NCBI GenBank assembly: GCA_022775905.1
Contig: JALFJX010000008.1
Span: 1-59,302 of the forward strand
Source of the DNA: Methanobrevibacter sp.
Lineage (GTDB): Archaea > Methanobacteriota > Methanobacteria > Methanobacteriales > Methanobacteriaceae
DNA length: 59,302 nt
Direction of reading: 5' to 3'
The notes under the pieces are model-generated. The model searched no databases, was not told the DNA's origin, and saw only the letters and a list, made by a program, of their open reading frames with translations. Below, one piece after another: positions 17,424-26,567 of this stretch; the stretch's first letter is position 1; each line of letters begins with the position of its first letter. A program made the translations under genes and the position numbers.

Positions 17424-18035
17424 TTAGTCTTTTGGTAAACATACTTTGGAAACAGATGCTGCACCTAAGATTTTTACAATATCTCCAGCGATAAATGGTA
17501 CAAGACCCATCATTAAAAGGTCAACAATCCCAACGGTTGCACCTTGGGTTAAGCTTAACCATAATGCAAGACCTAAAAGTCCTGGAATGTAGATTAATGC
17601 AAAGTTTGCAACACCGATCACGGTTGCCATTCTAGTAAAGTTACGTGCATGAGCATATTTTTCAGTTATTGCTCCAACAAAGTATGATGCAATAACAAAT
17701 CCAACAAGGAATCCTCCTGTGGATCCAAGTAATGTTTCAACTCCACCAGTCATTCCTCCGAACCATGGGATGAATGCTACACCTAAAACAACGTATAAAA
17801 CTTGACTTAAACATCCATATTTTTTACCTAAAAATAATCCTGAGCATAATACTGCAAAGGTTTGTGCAGTAACTGGAACTGGGGTCCATGGAAGTGGAAT
17901 AATAATTTGCGCCATTATACCAGTAAAACATGCCATCATTAATGACATAAGCACTTTGGTTGCAGTATTAGCATCTTGTACTCTTTCAAAAACGTTTTTT
18001 CTAGTACTGTAGTAATTTTCAATATTAATATTCAA
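17424..18035 (-). CDS. bioY: BioY biotin transporter (ECF S component)
   Basis: The 203-residue, six-span membrane protein matches BioY, the substrate-binding component of the biotin ECF transporter. PLPWTPVPVTAQTFAVLCSGLFLG near 48-71 and GGMTGGVETLLGSTGGFLVGF near 92-112 are the conserved blocks. The start is TTG at 18035, supported by a strong GGAGG eight bases upstream; no ATG is available near it. No energy-coupling ATPase genes are adjacent, so it must share a module encoded elsewhere or work alone. Confidence 0.92.
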   Translation of the reverse strand: MNINIENYYSTRKNVFERVQDANTATKVLMSLMMACFTGIMAQIIIPLPWTPVPVTAQTFAVLCSGLFLGKKYGCLSQVLYVVLGVAFIPWFGGMTGGVETLLGSTGGFLVGFVIASYFVGAITEKYAHARNFTRMATVIGVANFALIYIPGLLGLALWLSLTQGATVGIVDLLMMGLVPFIAGDIVKILGAASVSKVCLPKD

Positions 18036-18090
18036 TTATATTCCTCCAAATACGAAAATAGAAATAAATGAGAATTGGTTAATTCTCAAG

Positions 18091-19356
18091 TTAGTTAATA
18101 GTTATAATTTTAACGTTATGTGGTTTTTTAACTATATTAACGGATTTAAATGCGACTAATTTTTCAATGCCTTTTTCTGAAGCTGCATCAACTAATCTTT
18201 GGCTGATTACACCATCGAATATTACAGCATCAGCAGTTCCTTCTATGTTTTTAATTTCTTCATAGATGTTTTCTACTTCAACTTCTTTAGTCATATTTAA
18301 TGCTTCGTCTAAAATAGCTCCAATACCAGTGCCTTCGAATTCTCTAAGCATGTCTTTCATTAAGCTTACTTCGTCATCTTCCATAACTGGTTCTTCGACA
18401 CGTGGTTCTTCACGATGGTGGTTGTTGTATTTTTGTTTTTTGTCATGTCTGTTGTCGTGTTTTCTTTCGTGTCTGTTGTTACGGTTTTTTCCGTGTTCTT
18501 TTTTAGGATTGTCATTTAAGATGTTTGTTGTAGCGAGGAATTGTGCAGTAGGGACTTTGTCTCTGAGTGCAACTAAAACTTCGTCTTTTTCTAAATCTTC
18601 AACTTCTTTTCCTTTTGGAGCACGGGTAATGAAGTCAACTTCACCAATTTGTAATAATTCTTTTAAGATGAGTTCTCCACCTCTGTCTCCGTCAACAAAT
18701 GCGGTGGTAGTTCTTTTTTTACTTAACTCACCAATAGAACGAGGTACACTTACACCTTCAACAGCTACGGTGTTTTTGATACCATATTTGAGTAAGTTTA
18801 AAACATCGCTACGTCCTTCTACTACGATAATTGCATCGGATGAGTGGATAGTAGGACCAGCAGGTAAACGATCTTCACCATATTCAGAGATTTCGTGAAC
18901 TCTCATTGCTTCTCTGACTTCTTCAATCATTTTAATGCTGGTAGGACCAACGCTTTCAACCATGTTTTTGTAAATTTCTTTAGCACGGTTAACAACTTGT
19001 TCCCTTTTGACAGCTCTTACATCTTCAACTTTTGTAGTTTGAATTTCTGCTTCACAAGGACCTACACGATTAATAGTTTCAAGAGATGCTGCGAGGATAG
19101 CAGTTTCAACTCTGTCTAAACTGGATGGAATTACAATTTCTCCTTTTGCTCTTCCGCTGTTAGAACGAATGTTAACTTGAATTCTTCCGATTCTTCCAGT
19201 TCTTTGGAGTTCTCTTAAATCTAAGTCATTACTAAGTAAACCTTCAGTTTGCCCAAATACAGCTCCAACGACATCAGGTTTTTCTACAATACCGTTAGCA
19301 GTAATTTGAGCGTGAATTAAATATTTTGTAGTTGTTAATTCTTCTCCTTTTCCCAT
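18091..19356 (-). CDS. dnaG: Archaeal DnaG-like protein (TOPRIM)
   Basis: The 421-residue product is the archaeal DnaG homologue. The TOPRIM domain is plain: AIIVVEGRSDVLNLL near 174-188 (Glu) and TTAFVDGDRGGELI near 218-231 (Asp-x-Asp). In archaea this protein is linked to the RNA exosome, and primase activity has also been reported. A low-complexity linker rich in His, Asn, Arg and Lys (about 286-325) precedes an acidic segment and a small C-terminal domain. GGAGG eight bases before the ATG supports the start. Confidence 0.95.
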   Translation of the reverse strand: MGKGEELTTTKYLIHAQITANGIVEKPDVVGAVFGQTEGLLSNDLDLRELQRTGRIGRIQVNIRSNSGRAKGEIVIPSSLDRVETAILAASLETINRVGPCEAEIQTTKVEDVRAVKREQVVNRAKEIYKNMVESVGPTSIKMIEEVREAMRVHEISEYGEDRLPAGPTIHSSDAIIVVEGRSDVLNLLKYGIKNTVAVEGVSVPRSIGELSKKRTTTAFVDGDRGGELILKELLQIGEVDFITRAPKGKEVEDLEKDEVLVALRDKVPTAQFLATTNILNDNPKKEHGKNRNNRHERKHDNRHDKKQKYNNHHREEPRVEEPVMEDDEVSLMKDMLREFEGTGIGAILDEALNMTKEVEVENIYEEIKNIEGTADAVIFDGVISQRLVDAASEKGIEKLVAFKSVNIVKKPHNVKIITIN

Positions 19357-19756
19357 TCTTAAGCCTCCTAAGCTTATTAATCGGGATAATTTATGTAACT
19401 ATTAAAAAGTTATTTGATAAATTTGCATAAATTATACGATAATCATATATATTCTTCAGTCTTATAGACCTATTATACACTAAAAAAGAGTTTTACATTT
19501 GCAGTGAGTCCACTATTAAGGTTTTACTATCAATATCTCTGATTGTTTTTAGTTAAAAGTTATATTTCCTTAATAATCGTAGTTTTCTCCTGTCTTTGAA
19601 TAAATTAATAATGAATTTAATAATAATGATATGTAAATTAACTCTATTGAGTATATAATAATGTTAAGTATTTCCTTAAAAATACTACAATTATTATTTA
19701 TTAGTAAAACTAATATATAAATTGTATTATAATTGAAGTGAAGAATTGGTGAGGTT
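19357..19756. other. Intergenic region between dnaG and the RraA-like gene
   Basis: About 400 bases without a credible gene. The divergent promoters can be placed: TATA-like GAATATATATG on the minus strand near 19445 for dnaG, and CTAATATATAAATTG near 19709-19723 for the RraA-like gene. I see no stable RNA fold or repeat in the middle. Confidence 0.4.
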
Positions 19757-20500
19757 ATGTCAATTAGTCCAAAGGATTTATTAAATAAAAATAAAAATTT
19801 GAACAAAAGAGTAGAAATTAGTGAAATTTGTTTAGAAAATGTTACAATTGATGATTTAAAATTTGATGGAAATAACTATAATGAGTATATAAATTTATAT
19901 TCTCTTTTGGAAAGTGTGTCTTCATGTCAAGTTTCAGATGCATTTAATGGAATTTCCAGACGTTCAGGTGTCATTCAAAAAATAAAACCAATCAATAATC
20001 AGAAAGTATTTGGTAGAATTTTCACTGCTGAAACTGATAGTGATGATTGGGGAACTTCTGCAATGGCAATTGATGCTGCAGAAGATGGAGATATTTTATT
20101 TTTTAAAGTGAACAATGATGATAAGGCAATTTGGGGTGAACTTGCGTCAACTTGTGCTCGTGACAATGGAATAAAAGCAACTGTAATTTATGGATCAGCA
20201 CGTGATCTTGATGCTTTATTGTATATGGATTATCCTGTATTTGCAACAAACTATTGTCCTAATGCCGGGTCTGCTTTGGGTTTAGGAAGTTTAAATGAAC
20301 CATTGGATATTGATGGATTTATAGTAAATCCTGGTGATTTCTTCATTGGAGATGAATGTGGTATTGTTGTTATTCCACAAGAATTATTTTCACAAACTAT
20401 GGTTGCTGCTTTAGGTGTTAAAATTAAGGAATCAATGATTATAGATAAAATTTCACAGGGAGTTACCTTGTCTGAAATTGTTGGTCTTGGAAAAAAATAG
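19757..20500 (+). CDS. RraA-like family protein
   Basis: The 247-residue protein has an N-terminal extension of about 50 residues and then the RraA fold, marked by WGELASTCARDNGIKATVIYGSARD near 123-147 with its conserved Gly and Arg-Asp. Proteins of this fold include RNase E inhibitors, 4-hydroxy-4-methyl-2-oxoglutarate aldolases and a domain fused to hexulose-6-phosphate synthase in some archaea. The Arg-Asp pair suggests a metal-dependent aldolase or decarboxylase-type site, but the substrate is unknown. GGTGAGGTT lies directly before the ATG. Confidence 0.82.
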   Translation: MSISPKDLLNKNKNLNKRVEISEICLENVTIDDLKFDGNNYNEYINLYSLLESVSSCQVSDAFNGISRRSGVIQKIKPINNQKVFGRIFTAETDSDDWGTSAMAIDAAEDGDILFFKVNNDDKAIWGELASTCARDNGIKATVIYGSARDLDALLYMDYPVFATNYCPNAGSALGLGSLNEPLDIDGFIVNPGDFFIGDECGIVVIPQELFSQTMVAALGVKIKESMIIDKISQGVTLSEIVGLGKK

Positions 20501-20597
20501 CAAAACATTTAATATGTTACCTATGTTTATATATAAATATATCGATACCTTTATATACTACTTCCTCATTATATATAACTGATACAGATTTGATTTT

Positions 20598-20900
20598 ATG
20601 AAATTATTAGGAAAAAGTTTGCATATAGCAAATTCAGGAAAATTAATAGCTCGAACAACCAAGACATCGTCACCGGGAGCTATAGTATTTGATAGTAACA
20701 AGAAGAAGATTGGTAAAGTAGGATATGTTTTTGGACCTACTGCCCGTCCCTATGTCTCAATTAGATTATTTAGACAAGCAAATAGGGATGAAATTGCGAA
20801 AAACTGTGGTGAAAAATTATTTGTATCAAAACCAAAATCCAAAAAGACTAGAAAAAGGAGGATGAAATCACGCCAAAACAAACCCCACAACCGAAAGTAG
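20598..20900 (+). CDS. gar1: H/ACA RNA-protein component Gar1
   Basis: The 100-residue beta-barrel protein with a basic tail matches archaeal Gar1, which binds Cbf5 in box H/ACA particles and aids pseudouridine formation in r[22 protein letters not shown] near 38-56 is typical. The tail is strongly basic ([14 protein letters not shown]). The 3' end overlaps the reading frame that leads into TFB, and a strong AGGAGG inside gar1 probably serves TFB. Confidence 0.88.
   Translation: MKLLGKSLHIANSGKLIARTTKTSSPGAIVFDSNKKKIGKVGYVFGPTARPYVSIRLFRQANRDEIAKNCGEKLFVSKPKSKKTRKRRMKSRQNKPHNRK
20856..20861 (+). promoter_or_regulatory. Ribosome-binding site AGGAGG inside gar1, pointing to TFB
   Basis: AGGAGG ends five bases before the codon ATC at 20867, which is in the TFB frame. 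No ATG or GTG exists in that frame between the in-frame stop at 20849 and TTG at 20942. The ATG at 20862 belongs to the gar1 frame and is too close to serve. Confidence 0.5.
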
Positions 20901-20941
20901 ATGAAATTCCAAGAAGAGGAAGACGTGGAAGAAGAGCACAA

Positions 20942-21877
20942 TTGGCTAAAGCACAAGAAGAAGGACCAAAAGAACCAACAGTCTGTCCTGAATGTGGATC
21001 AACCGAATTAATTGGTGACTACGAAAGAGCAGAAGTTGTATGTTCTCGTTGTGGATTAGTTATTGATGAAAATCTTGTGGACATGGGTCCTGAATGGAGA
21101 GCATTCGACCATGAACAAAGAGACAAACGTACCAGAGTAGGTGCTCCAATTACTTACACTATTCACGATAAGGGTTTAAGTACCATGATTGATTGGAGAA
21201 ACAAGGATATCTATGGTCGTGACATCCCTGCAAGAAACAGAGCACAATGGTACAGATTAAGAAAATGGCAAAGGAAAATCAGAATTTCCGGTGCTACTGA
21301 AAGAAACTTAGCATTCGCATTAAGTGAACTTGACCGTGACTCCTCAAGATTAGGACTTCCAAGAAGTGTTAGGGAAGCTGCAAGTGTAGTATACAGAAGT
21401 GCGGTTGACAACAAATTGATCAGAGGAAGAAGTATTGAAGGAGTAGTAGCAGCATCATTATACGCTGCATGTAGACGTTGTAACGTTCCACGTACTTTAG
21501 ATGAAATTGCTGAAGTATCTAGAGTAACTAAAAAAGAAGTAGGTCGTACATACAGATTCTTAACCCGTGAGTTAAACATCAAATTACCGCCAACTTCTCC
21601 AGTAGATTACGTTCCTAGATTTGCATCAGAACTCGGGCTTTCCGGTGAAGCACAATCCAAAGCTATTAAAATCATTGAAAAAGCAATGGAAAAAGGATTA
21701 ACTTCAGGAAGAGGACCAACTGGTGTAGCAGCTGCAGCATTATATATTGCATCAGTTTTACTTGGGGACAGAAAAACCCAAAGAGATGTAGCTGAAATTG
21801 CTGGTGTTACTGAAGTAACTATCAGAAACAGGTACAAAGAACTTACAGAACAATTAGAAATGGGTGTTACTTTATAA
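20942..21877 (+). CDS. tfb: Transcription initiation factor IIB (TFB)
   Basis: The factor that bridges TBP and RNA polymerase at archaeal promoters. It has the N-terminal zinc ribbon (CPECGS near 17-22, CSRCGL near 37-42), the B-reader/linker, and two cyclin-like repeats, the second ending in a helix-turn-helix that reads the BRE ([21 protein letters not shown]). The listed start is TTG, giving 311 residues. The frame is open upstream for 30 more codons, encodes a basic RRGRRGRR stretch, and has AGGAGG at its head, so translation may begin near 20867 on a non-AUG codon and add 25 residues. Confidence 0.95.
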   Translation: MAKAQEEGPKEPTVCPECGSTELIGDYERAEVVCSRCGLVIDENLVDMGPEWRAFDHEQRDKRTRVGAPITYTIHDKGLSTMIDWRNKDIYGRDIPARNRAQWYRLRKWQRKIRISGATERNLAFALSELDRDSSRLGLPRSVREAASVVYRSAVDNKLIRGRSIEGVVAASLYAACRRCNVPRTLDEIAEVSRVTKKEVGRTYRFLTRELNIKLPPTSPVDYVPRFASELGLSGEAQSKAIKIIEKAMEKGLTSGRGPTGVAAAALYIASVLLGDRKTQRDVAEIAGVTEVTIRNRYKELTEQLEMGVTL

Positions 21878-22041
21878 ACACCTTTTTTACTTTCTTTTTT
21901 TTAAATTTTAAAGATTAATAATCTTTCATAAAATTTAGTACTTTATATTTTTATTTCAATATTGATTTAATTTTTAAATAGTGATTATATAACTGTGTTT
22001 GAAAAATAGTGTAAATTAAGTTGGGATAATGAAGAAAAAGT

Positions 22042-22302
22042 TTAGTCTAGCTTTTCAACTACTTCTTCTCCAACAGCAGTCAATCTATAAAGACGTCTTT
22101 TTCTTGCTTCTTCATTGATGCATTCTACCATTCCATTTTCTTTTAACTCACGAAGGACTTTTGAAATATGGTTTGGTAATATTCCTGCTTCTTCTGCAAT
22201 TTTAGTTGGTGTTTTAACATCATCTTTTAATGCTTTCATTGTTTTAACACGGTATGTACTAATGTTTACATAAGCATATTTTTTTAGTGTTTCATCATCC
22301 AT
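22042..22302 (-). CDS. Winged-helix transcriptional regulator
   Basis: The 86-residue single-domain protein has an ArsR/MarR-like helix-turn-helix (KTPTKIAEEAGILPNHISKVLRELKENGMVE) with a basic wing (EEARKRRLYRLT). AGGAGGG lies about seven bases before the ATG. No ligand-binding residues are visible, so the signal it senses is unknown. It is monocistronic and lies beside an adhesin gene. Confidence 0.82.
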   Translation of the reverse strand: MDDETLKKYAYVNISTYRVKTMKALKDDVKTPTKIAEEAGILPNHISKVLRELKENGMVECINEEARKRRLYRLTAVGEEVVEKLD

Positions 22303-22458
22303 TGGTTTTCCCTCCTGGAATTAGTAGTTATTTCTTAATAACTTTTACTTACTATATAAAACTAATGTAACTTAATGGGTATTATAATGTATGTATTATG
22401 ATATTTAAAATTATCTGAAAAAATTTTAAAAAAAAGAAAAAATGTAGATGTTAATCAT

Positions 22459-24057
22459 CTACTTAACAGTAATTATAGCTTTTTTAGTTGCAGCATTGTA
22501 ATAGCTACTTCCACTATATCTGATTGTTGCAGTGAATTTACATTTATAGAATAATTTGGTGATCTTAAATGTTGCAACACCATAAGCATTGGTCTTTGCA
22601 TAGTAGTATCTACCATTAACTTTTAAGGTAACTTTTTTGTATTTCATTACTTTTCCTGCTTGGTTTTTTAATGTAATGCTGTATTTTTTTGTTTTTGTTG
22701 ATTTTTTAAATGTTTTTGCAGCGGAGGTTATTTTTGGAATTCCTTTTTTGACAGTAATTTTGATTGTTTTTGAGGAATCTTTGTAGTTGTCATCTCCTGC
22801 AAATTTTGTTTTTATAGTATATGTTTTAATACCAAAGTATGATGAAGATATTTTTATCTGACCGTTTTTATCGGTAATTTTGGTAGCTATTTGTTTACCG
22901 TTTGCATAAAATGTTACTTTAACTCCGCTGATCGCTTTTTTGGAACTGTCTTTTAAAGTTATTACAAAATTACTACCATAACGGATAGCAGTTGATGGGG
23001 ATATTGTAAGTGTTGTTACTTTTTTACCATTAATTGTGCAATCCTTTGTGTTTTGTCCGGATTTTGCAGTGTTGTCCTTAAATGTACATGAGTAACTGGT
23101 ACTTTTATACATTGCTCCACCGTAATTAACTGCGTAATTTCCGGTAAAAGTGCATGATTTTGCAATTCCTTCAATCATTGCTCCACCATTTTTCTTTGCG
23201 GAGTTTTCATTAAATGTACAGGATTTTGCGGTTCCAATATACATTGCACCTCCGTTGGATTTTGCATAATTACTGATGAAACTGCTGCTTGTAACATCTG
23301 TTGAATAGGTTGCTCCACCATATTCTGCTGAGTTATTAATAAACTTACAATTATTAGCGGTTCCTTCAGCGATTGCTCCACCTAATGATCTAGCATAGTT
23401 TTGGGTAAATGTACAGTGGTTAGCGGTAACTTTATAGATTGCTCCACCATAATCTGCGGAATTTTTAACAAAATTACAATAGTTGGCAGTACCGTTATAG
23501 ATTGCTCCACCAAAACCATCTTCACAGTTTAGAGCATAGTTGTTGGTAAATGTACAGTGGTTAGCAGTACCTCCATATATTGCTCCTCCTGCTTGTTTTG
23601 CAGAATTGGTTGTAAAATTGCAGTAGTTTGCTTCATAATTTCCATAAATTGCTCCACCCATTGATTCATCTTCTTGGGAACAACCATGGATAAAGTTTAT
23701 ATTGTTGAATATAACTTTACAACCTTCAGTTATCTTGAAAATACGAGCATGTTTGTCCCCATCAAGTGTGTGTCCGTTACCATTAATAGTTACGTCACGG
23801 CTTATGGTAATTCCAGTTTTAAAGTCATAATCAGTATTACTGTTGTATGTATAATCATCACTCAATTCAATGGTTGAATCAGAATTATCATTAATTAATT
23901 TATTTAAATCAGTAAATGTGTTCGGAGTGGTGGCAATTGCATTATTTGTCGAATCCATTGCAAGTGTGTCATTTGTTGTGTTATCTGATGCACTTACTGC
24001 AGATATTGCAAGCAAACTTATCAATACTGTTAATATTATGAATTTCTTGTTTAGCAA
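22459..24057 (-). CDS. Adhesin-like surface protein, beta-helix plus Ig-like domains
   Basis: The 532-residue protein has a signal peptide (residues 1 to about 23, ending AVSAS). Residues 40-330 are a right-handed beta-helix of the polymorphic-repeat type, with a dozen turns bearing GGAIY or GGAMY and CTF. From about 345 to the end there are two Ig-like domains (KVTFYANGKQIATK; KVTLKVNGRYYYAKT). No C-terminal membrane anchor is seen, so it is secreted or bound through its Ig domains, as for many Methanobrevibacter adhesin-like proteins. Likely role: contact with host material or partner microbes. Confidence 0.88.
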   Translation of the reverse strand: MLNKKFIILTVLISLLAISAVSASDNTTNDTLAMDSTNNAIATTPNTFTDLNKLINDNSDSTIELSDDYTYNSNTDYDFKTGITISRDVTINGNGHTLDGDKHARIFKITEGCKVIFNNINFIHGCSQEDESMGGAIYGNYEANYCNFTTNSAKQAGGAIYGGTANHCTFTNNYALNCEDGFGGAIYNGTANYCNFVKNSADYGGAIYKVTANHCTFTQNYARSLGGAIAEGTANNCKFINNSAEYGGATYSTDVTSSSFISNYAKSNGGAMYIGTAKSCTFNENSAKKNGGAMIEGIAKSCTFTGNYAVNYGGAMYKSTSYSCTFKDNTAKSGQNTKDCTINGKKVTTLTISPSTAIRYGSNFVITLKDSSKKAISGVKVTFYANGKQIATKITDKNGQIKISSSYFGIKTYTIKTKFAGDDNYKDSSKTIKITVKKGIPKITSAAKTFKKSTKTKKYSITLKNQAGKVMKYKKVTLKVNGRYYYAKTNAYGVATFKITKLFYKCKFTATIRYSGSSYYNAATKKAIITVK

Positions 24058-24261
24058 AATTTCCCTCCATAATTAATTTAGATATATTTTTGGTTAATAT
24101 ATGATATAATTATTTAGGATTTTATTCAGATTTTATCTCATATGGATTTAATTCAATCTTTTGTGTATCTGGAATTCATCAATATCTTATTAATATTTAT
24201 CATTGTAATATTTTTCATTGAAATAACTGGTTGTACTGCAATCGGGTAATGTGTTATTTTT

Positions 24262-24390
24262 TTACTCCCAAAATTCATCATCATCGTAGTTCATGCCCCA
24301 GTCTGGGCTGTCAGATAGGTCGGATCCGCAATTTTCACATACTAAATTTCCAAGGTCATTTAAATGTCCACAAACATCACATGTTATCAT
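24262..24390 (-). CDS. Tiny zinc-ribbon protein, 42 residues
   Basis: Translation of the minus strand gives MITCDVCGHLNDLGNLVCEN and continues CGSDL, ending in an acidic tail DDDEFWE. Two CxxC pairs form one zinc ribbon. A strong AGGAGG lies five to six bases before the ATG, so this is a real gene. It sits between the adhesin and glycosyltransferase genes on the same strand. An inverted repeat TCTCTA/TAGAGA (24429-24443) lies just upstream, after the glycosyltransferase stop. Function unknown; small zinc ribbons of this kind may bind proteins or RNA. Confidence 0.65.
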   Translation of the reverse strand: MITCDVCGHLNDLGNLVCENCGSDLSDSPDWGMNYDDDEFWE

Positions 24391-24453
24391 GTTTAATCCT
24401 CCTAATGTGAGTGCCATAATTGTATAGGTCTCTAAAATAGAGAATCCATAAAC

Positions 24454-26343
24454 TTAATCTTTTGAGTATTTTTCGATTCTATATTTCAATTCACGTACAA
24501 TTCCATCATTGTTATGATTTTTAACTTTTTCAAGTTTTTCCTGATATTTGGGAAGTCTTGACAAGAATTTTTTAACTTTAGAAGCATTCATGGTTTCATG
24601 ATATTCTCCGTAACCTAATTTTTCAACATAAAATCCGTTTAGTGTTTGTTCAAAGTTTCCAATAGCTGGAACTGAATAAATAGGTTTTTTAAGATGTATT
24701 GCTTCAGAAATGAATGTGAATCCTCCGTTACATATAACTGCTTTGGATGATGCTAAATCATCGTAGAAAACATCTTCATTAAATTCTTTGTATGTTAAAT
24801 TGCCGTCAACTTCGTTTTTATTAAATCCATAAACAATGAATTTTTCATTATTGAGTGACTTTAACTTACGGACCAATTGTACACTTTCTTTGCTTGTTTG
24901 GTATACAATTACATGTTTTCCTTCTTTAGGTTCTAGTTTTAAGATATCTTCACGTATGATTGGAGGGTATATTACTGCATTTTTTCCTGATCTTACTTTG
25001 GGATAGAAGAAACTTGTTAAAATATGAACTTTTGGTTTAACAACATATGTTTTGATTACACCTTTTGCCTTGACCATTTCAACATATTTGTCTTTCGGAT
25101 AATCAAATTTGGTTTGGGTAATCATATGAATGTTATCTAAGCTGATTAAAGGAATATTCAATAGTTTGGATACCATTGTTGCATAAATCTCAAAATCAGT
25201 TACAATAACATCTGGTCTGAGATCTCTTGCTTTTTTATATAATGTTTCATATCCTTCTTTTAGGTTTGCTGGATTTCTTTTTAGTGCACTTGCAAGAGTT
25301 TTTAAGTTATTTACTTTATTGTTGATGTAGACTGTGTTGAATCCTCCAATTTTATAAACATTGTCAAATTTGGATTTCAGGTACTCATAAGCCCTGTCAC
25401 TTGAGAATAAATAGACATCATAGTCTTCTTTGATTTTGCCGACAATTACTCCAGTCCTTATTGCATGACCCATTCCTTCACCACAGACACAGTAAAAGAC
25501 TATTCTTTTATCTCTTTCAGGTTTGGCATTTATCTGGGATCTTGCATTGATGATTTTTTCTTTTGACTCGTCATAGGTTCCTTTTATATCATTAACTTTT
25601 TCAAGGCCTTTTTCAAGTCTTGACATATCTGATTCGGATATTTTTTCGTGGCCAAAATTATAGTTCAGTTCACTTGCATCAGTTCTTTTTCCTAAGAAAT
25701 CATTAACTGTACTTTCACCGTATTGTCTGATGAGTGTTGCAAGTCCTTCCTCTTCAAGTCTTCTGGTTGAAACACCAATTCTAGCATTTCTTAAAACTCT
25801 GAAACGTTCCTTTTTAGCCAATCTTTCAATATAATCAGTATCTTCTCCAAATGTCAAGTCTTCATCAAATCCATTGCATTCTTCATGTAATTTTCTCTTT
25901 GCGATGATTCCATAGCATCCCGCACCATGGGGCTTAATTTTTTCAACACCTATCATAAAGTAATTTGCAAATTCGTGGAATAATTTATCTTCGACTTTAT
26001 TTGAAAGGGGTTTCATACGAGTGATTGCAATTCCAAGCCTTTCCATTTGAAACTCATAAATAACGTCTCTTAGGTAATCTTCTGTTAACTTCAAATCTGA
26101 ATCTAAAAAGATTAAAATATCTCCCTTTGCAACTTTAGCACCATTATTTCTACCTACTGCCGGCATGCCTCCATCTACTAGGATACAACCGTATTCCTGA
26201 GCTATTTCTCTTGTTCTGTCAGTTGAATTTGCATCAGCTACAATAACTTCATAATCATCAAAATCTTGTTCTTTAATACTGTCTAGAAGAATTGGGAGAT
26301 AATCTTCTTCATTGTAAGTAGGTATAATAATGCTTAAAATCAT
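24454..26343 (-). CDS. Double glycosyltransferase: GT2 fused to MJ1255-like domain
   Basis: The 629-residue protein has two catalytic modules. Residues 1 to about 230 are a GT-A family 2 transferase (ILSIIIPTYNEEDYL at the N-terminus, FLDSDLKL near 74-81 as the metal-binding DxD region). From about 275 there is a GT-B module like MJ1255/MurG, starting RIVFYCVCGEGMGHAIRT and ending with CNGGFTFISEAIHLKKPIYSVP near 564-585, the donor-binding face. No membrane spans, so it acts on the cytoplasmic side. It probably adds two sugars in sequence to a lipid or surface glycan. Confidence 0.83.
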   Translation of the reverse strand: MILSIIIPTYNEEDYLPILLDSIKEQDFDDYEVIVADANSTDRTREIAQEYGCILVDGGMPAVGRNNGAKVAKGDILIFLDSDLKLTEDYLRDVIYEFQMERLGIAITRMKPLSNKVEDKLFHEFANYFMIGVEKIKPHGAGCYGIIAKRKLHEECNGFDEDLTFGEDTDYIERLAKKERFRVLRNARIGVSTRRLEEEGLATLIRQYGESTVNDFLGKRTDASELNYNFGHEKISESDMSRLEKGLEKVNDIKGTYDESKEKIINARSQINAKPERDKRIVFYCVCGEGMGHAIRTGVIVGKIKEDYDVYLFSSDRAYEYLKSKFDNVYKIGGFNTVYINNKVNNLKTLASALKRNPANLKEGYETLYKKARDLRPDVIVTDFEIYATMVSKLLNIPLISLDNIHMITQTKFDYPKDKYVEMVKAKGVIKTYVVKPKVHILTSFFYPKVRSGKNAVIYPPIIREDILKLEPKEGKHVIVYQTSKESVQLVRKLKSLNNEKFIVYGFNKNEVDGNLTYKEFNEDVFYDDLASSKAVICNGGFTFISEAIHLKKPIYSVPAIGNFEQTLNGFYVEKLGYGEYHETMNASKVKKFLSRLPKYQEKLEKVKNHNNDGIVRELKYRIEKYSKD

Positions 26344-26447
26344 ATGTTAAGGTTTATTTTTTGTTGTATTAAATATTTGTGAAAAAAGGGTTTTTCAGTT
26401 TTAAGTAGTAACGTAATTAAAACTCCAATCATTGAACGTTAATTCTC

Positions 26448-26465
26448 CTTTGAAAATTTTCAAAG
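26448..26465. repeat. Perfect 18-base palindrome
   Basis: CTTTGAAAATTTTCAAAG is a perfect palindrome in the gap between the glycosyltransferase and the 25-codon open frame. It could be a protein-binding site or form a short hairpin. Its AT-rich core lowers its significance. Confidence 0.4.
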
Positions 26466-26489
26466 TTCTTAAAGGCTCCCTAAAAAAGA

Positions 26490-26567
26490 TTATTTTATCC
26501 TTTTTAATTTCAACCATTTAATTGTGGCTTGCAATATAACTGTCAGTGCCACAAGTACATTGACCAT
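26490..26567 (-). CDS. Candidate 25-residue hydrophobic peptide
   Basis: A very short open frame reads MVNVLVALTVILQATIKWLK followed by LKRIK. GGAGGAA lies with its GGAGG five bases before the ATG, which is ideal spacing. The peptide is a single membrane-spanning helix ending in a cluster of Lys/Arg, the general build of small membrane toxins or regulators, but there is no direct evidence for either. It stands alone in a 645-base region. It could be a chance open frame. Confidence 0.4.
   Translation of the reverse strand: MVNVLVALTVILQATIKWLKLKRIK

Noticed and set aside
18266-18898. 210-codon frame antisense to dnaG
   Set aside because: Ser/Phe-rich mirror of the dnaG coding strand; dnaG itself has clear TOPRIM motifs and start signals.
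19570-19806. Open frame of 78 codons on the minus strand in the dnaG-RraA gap
   Set aside because: It is composed almost entirely of Ile/Leu/Asn/Tyr codons from AT-rich DNA, lacks a ribosome-binding site and overlaps the start of the RraA-like gene and its promoter.
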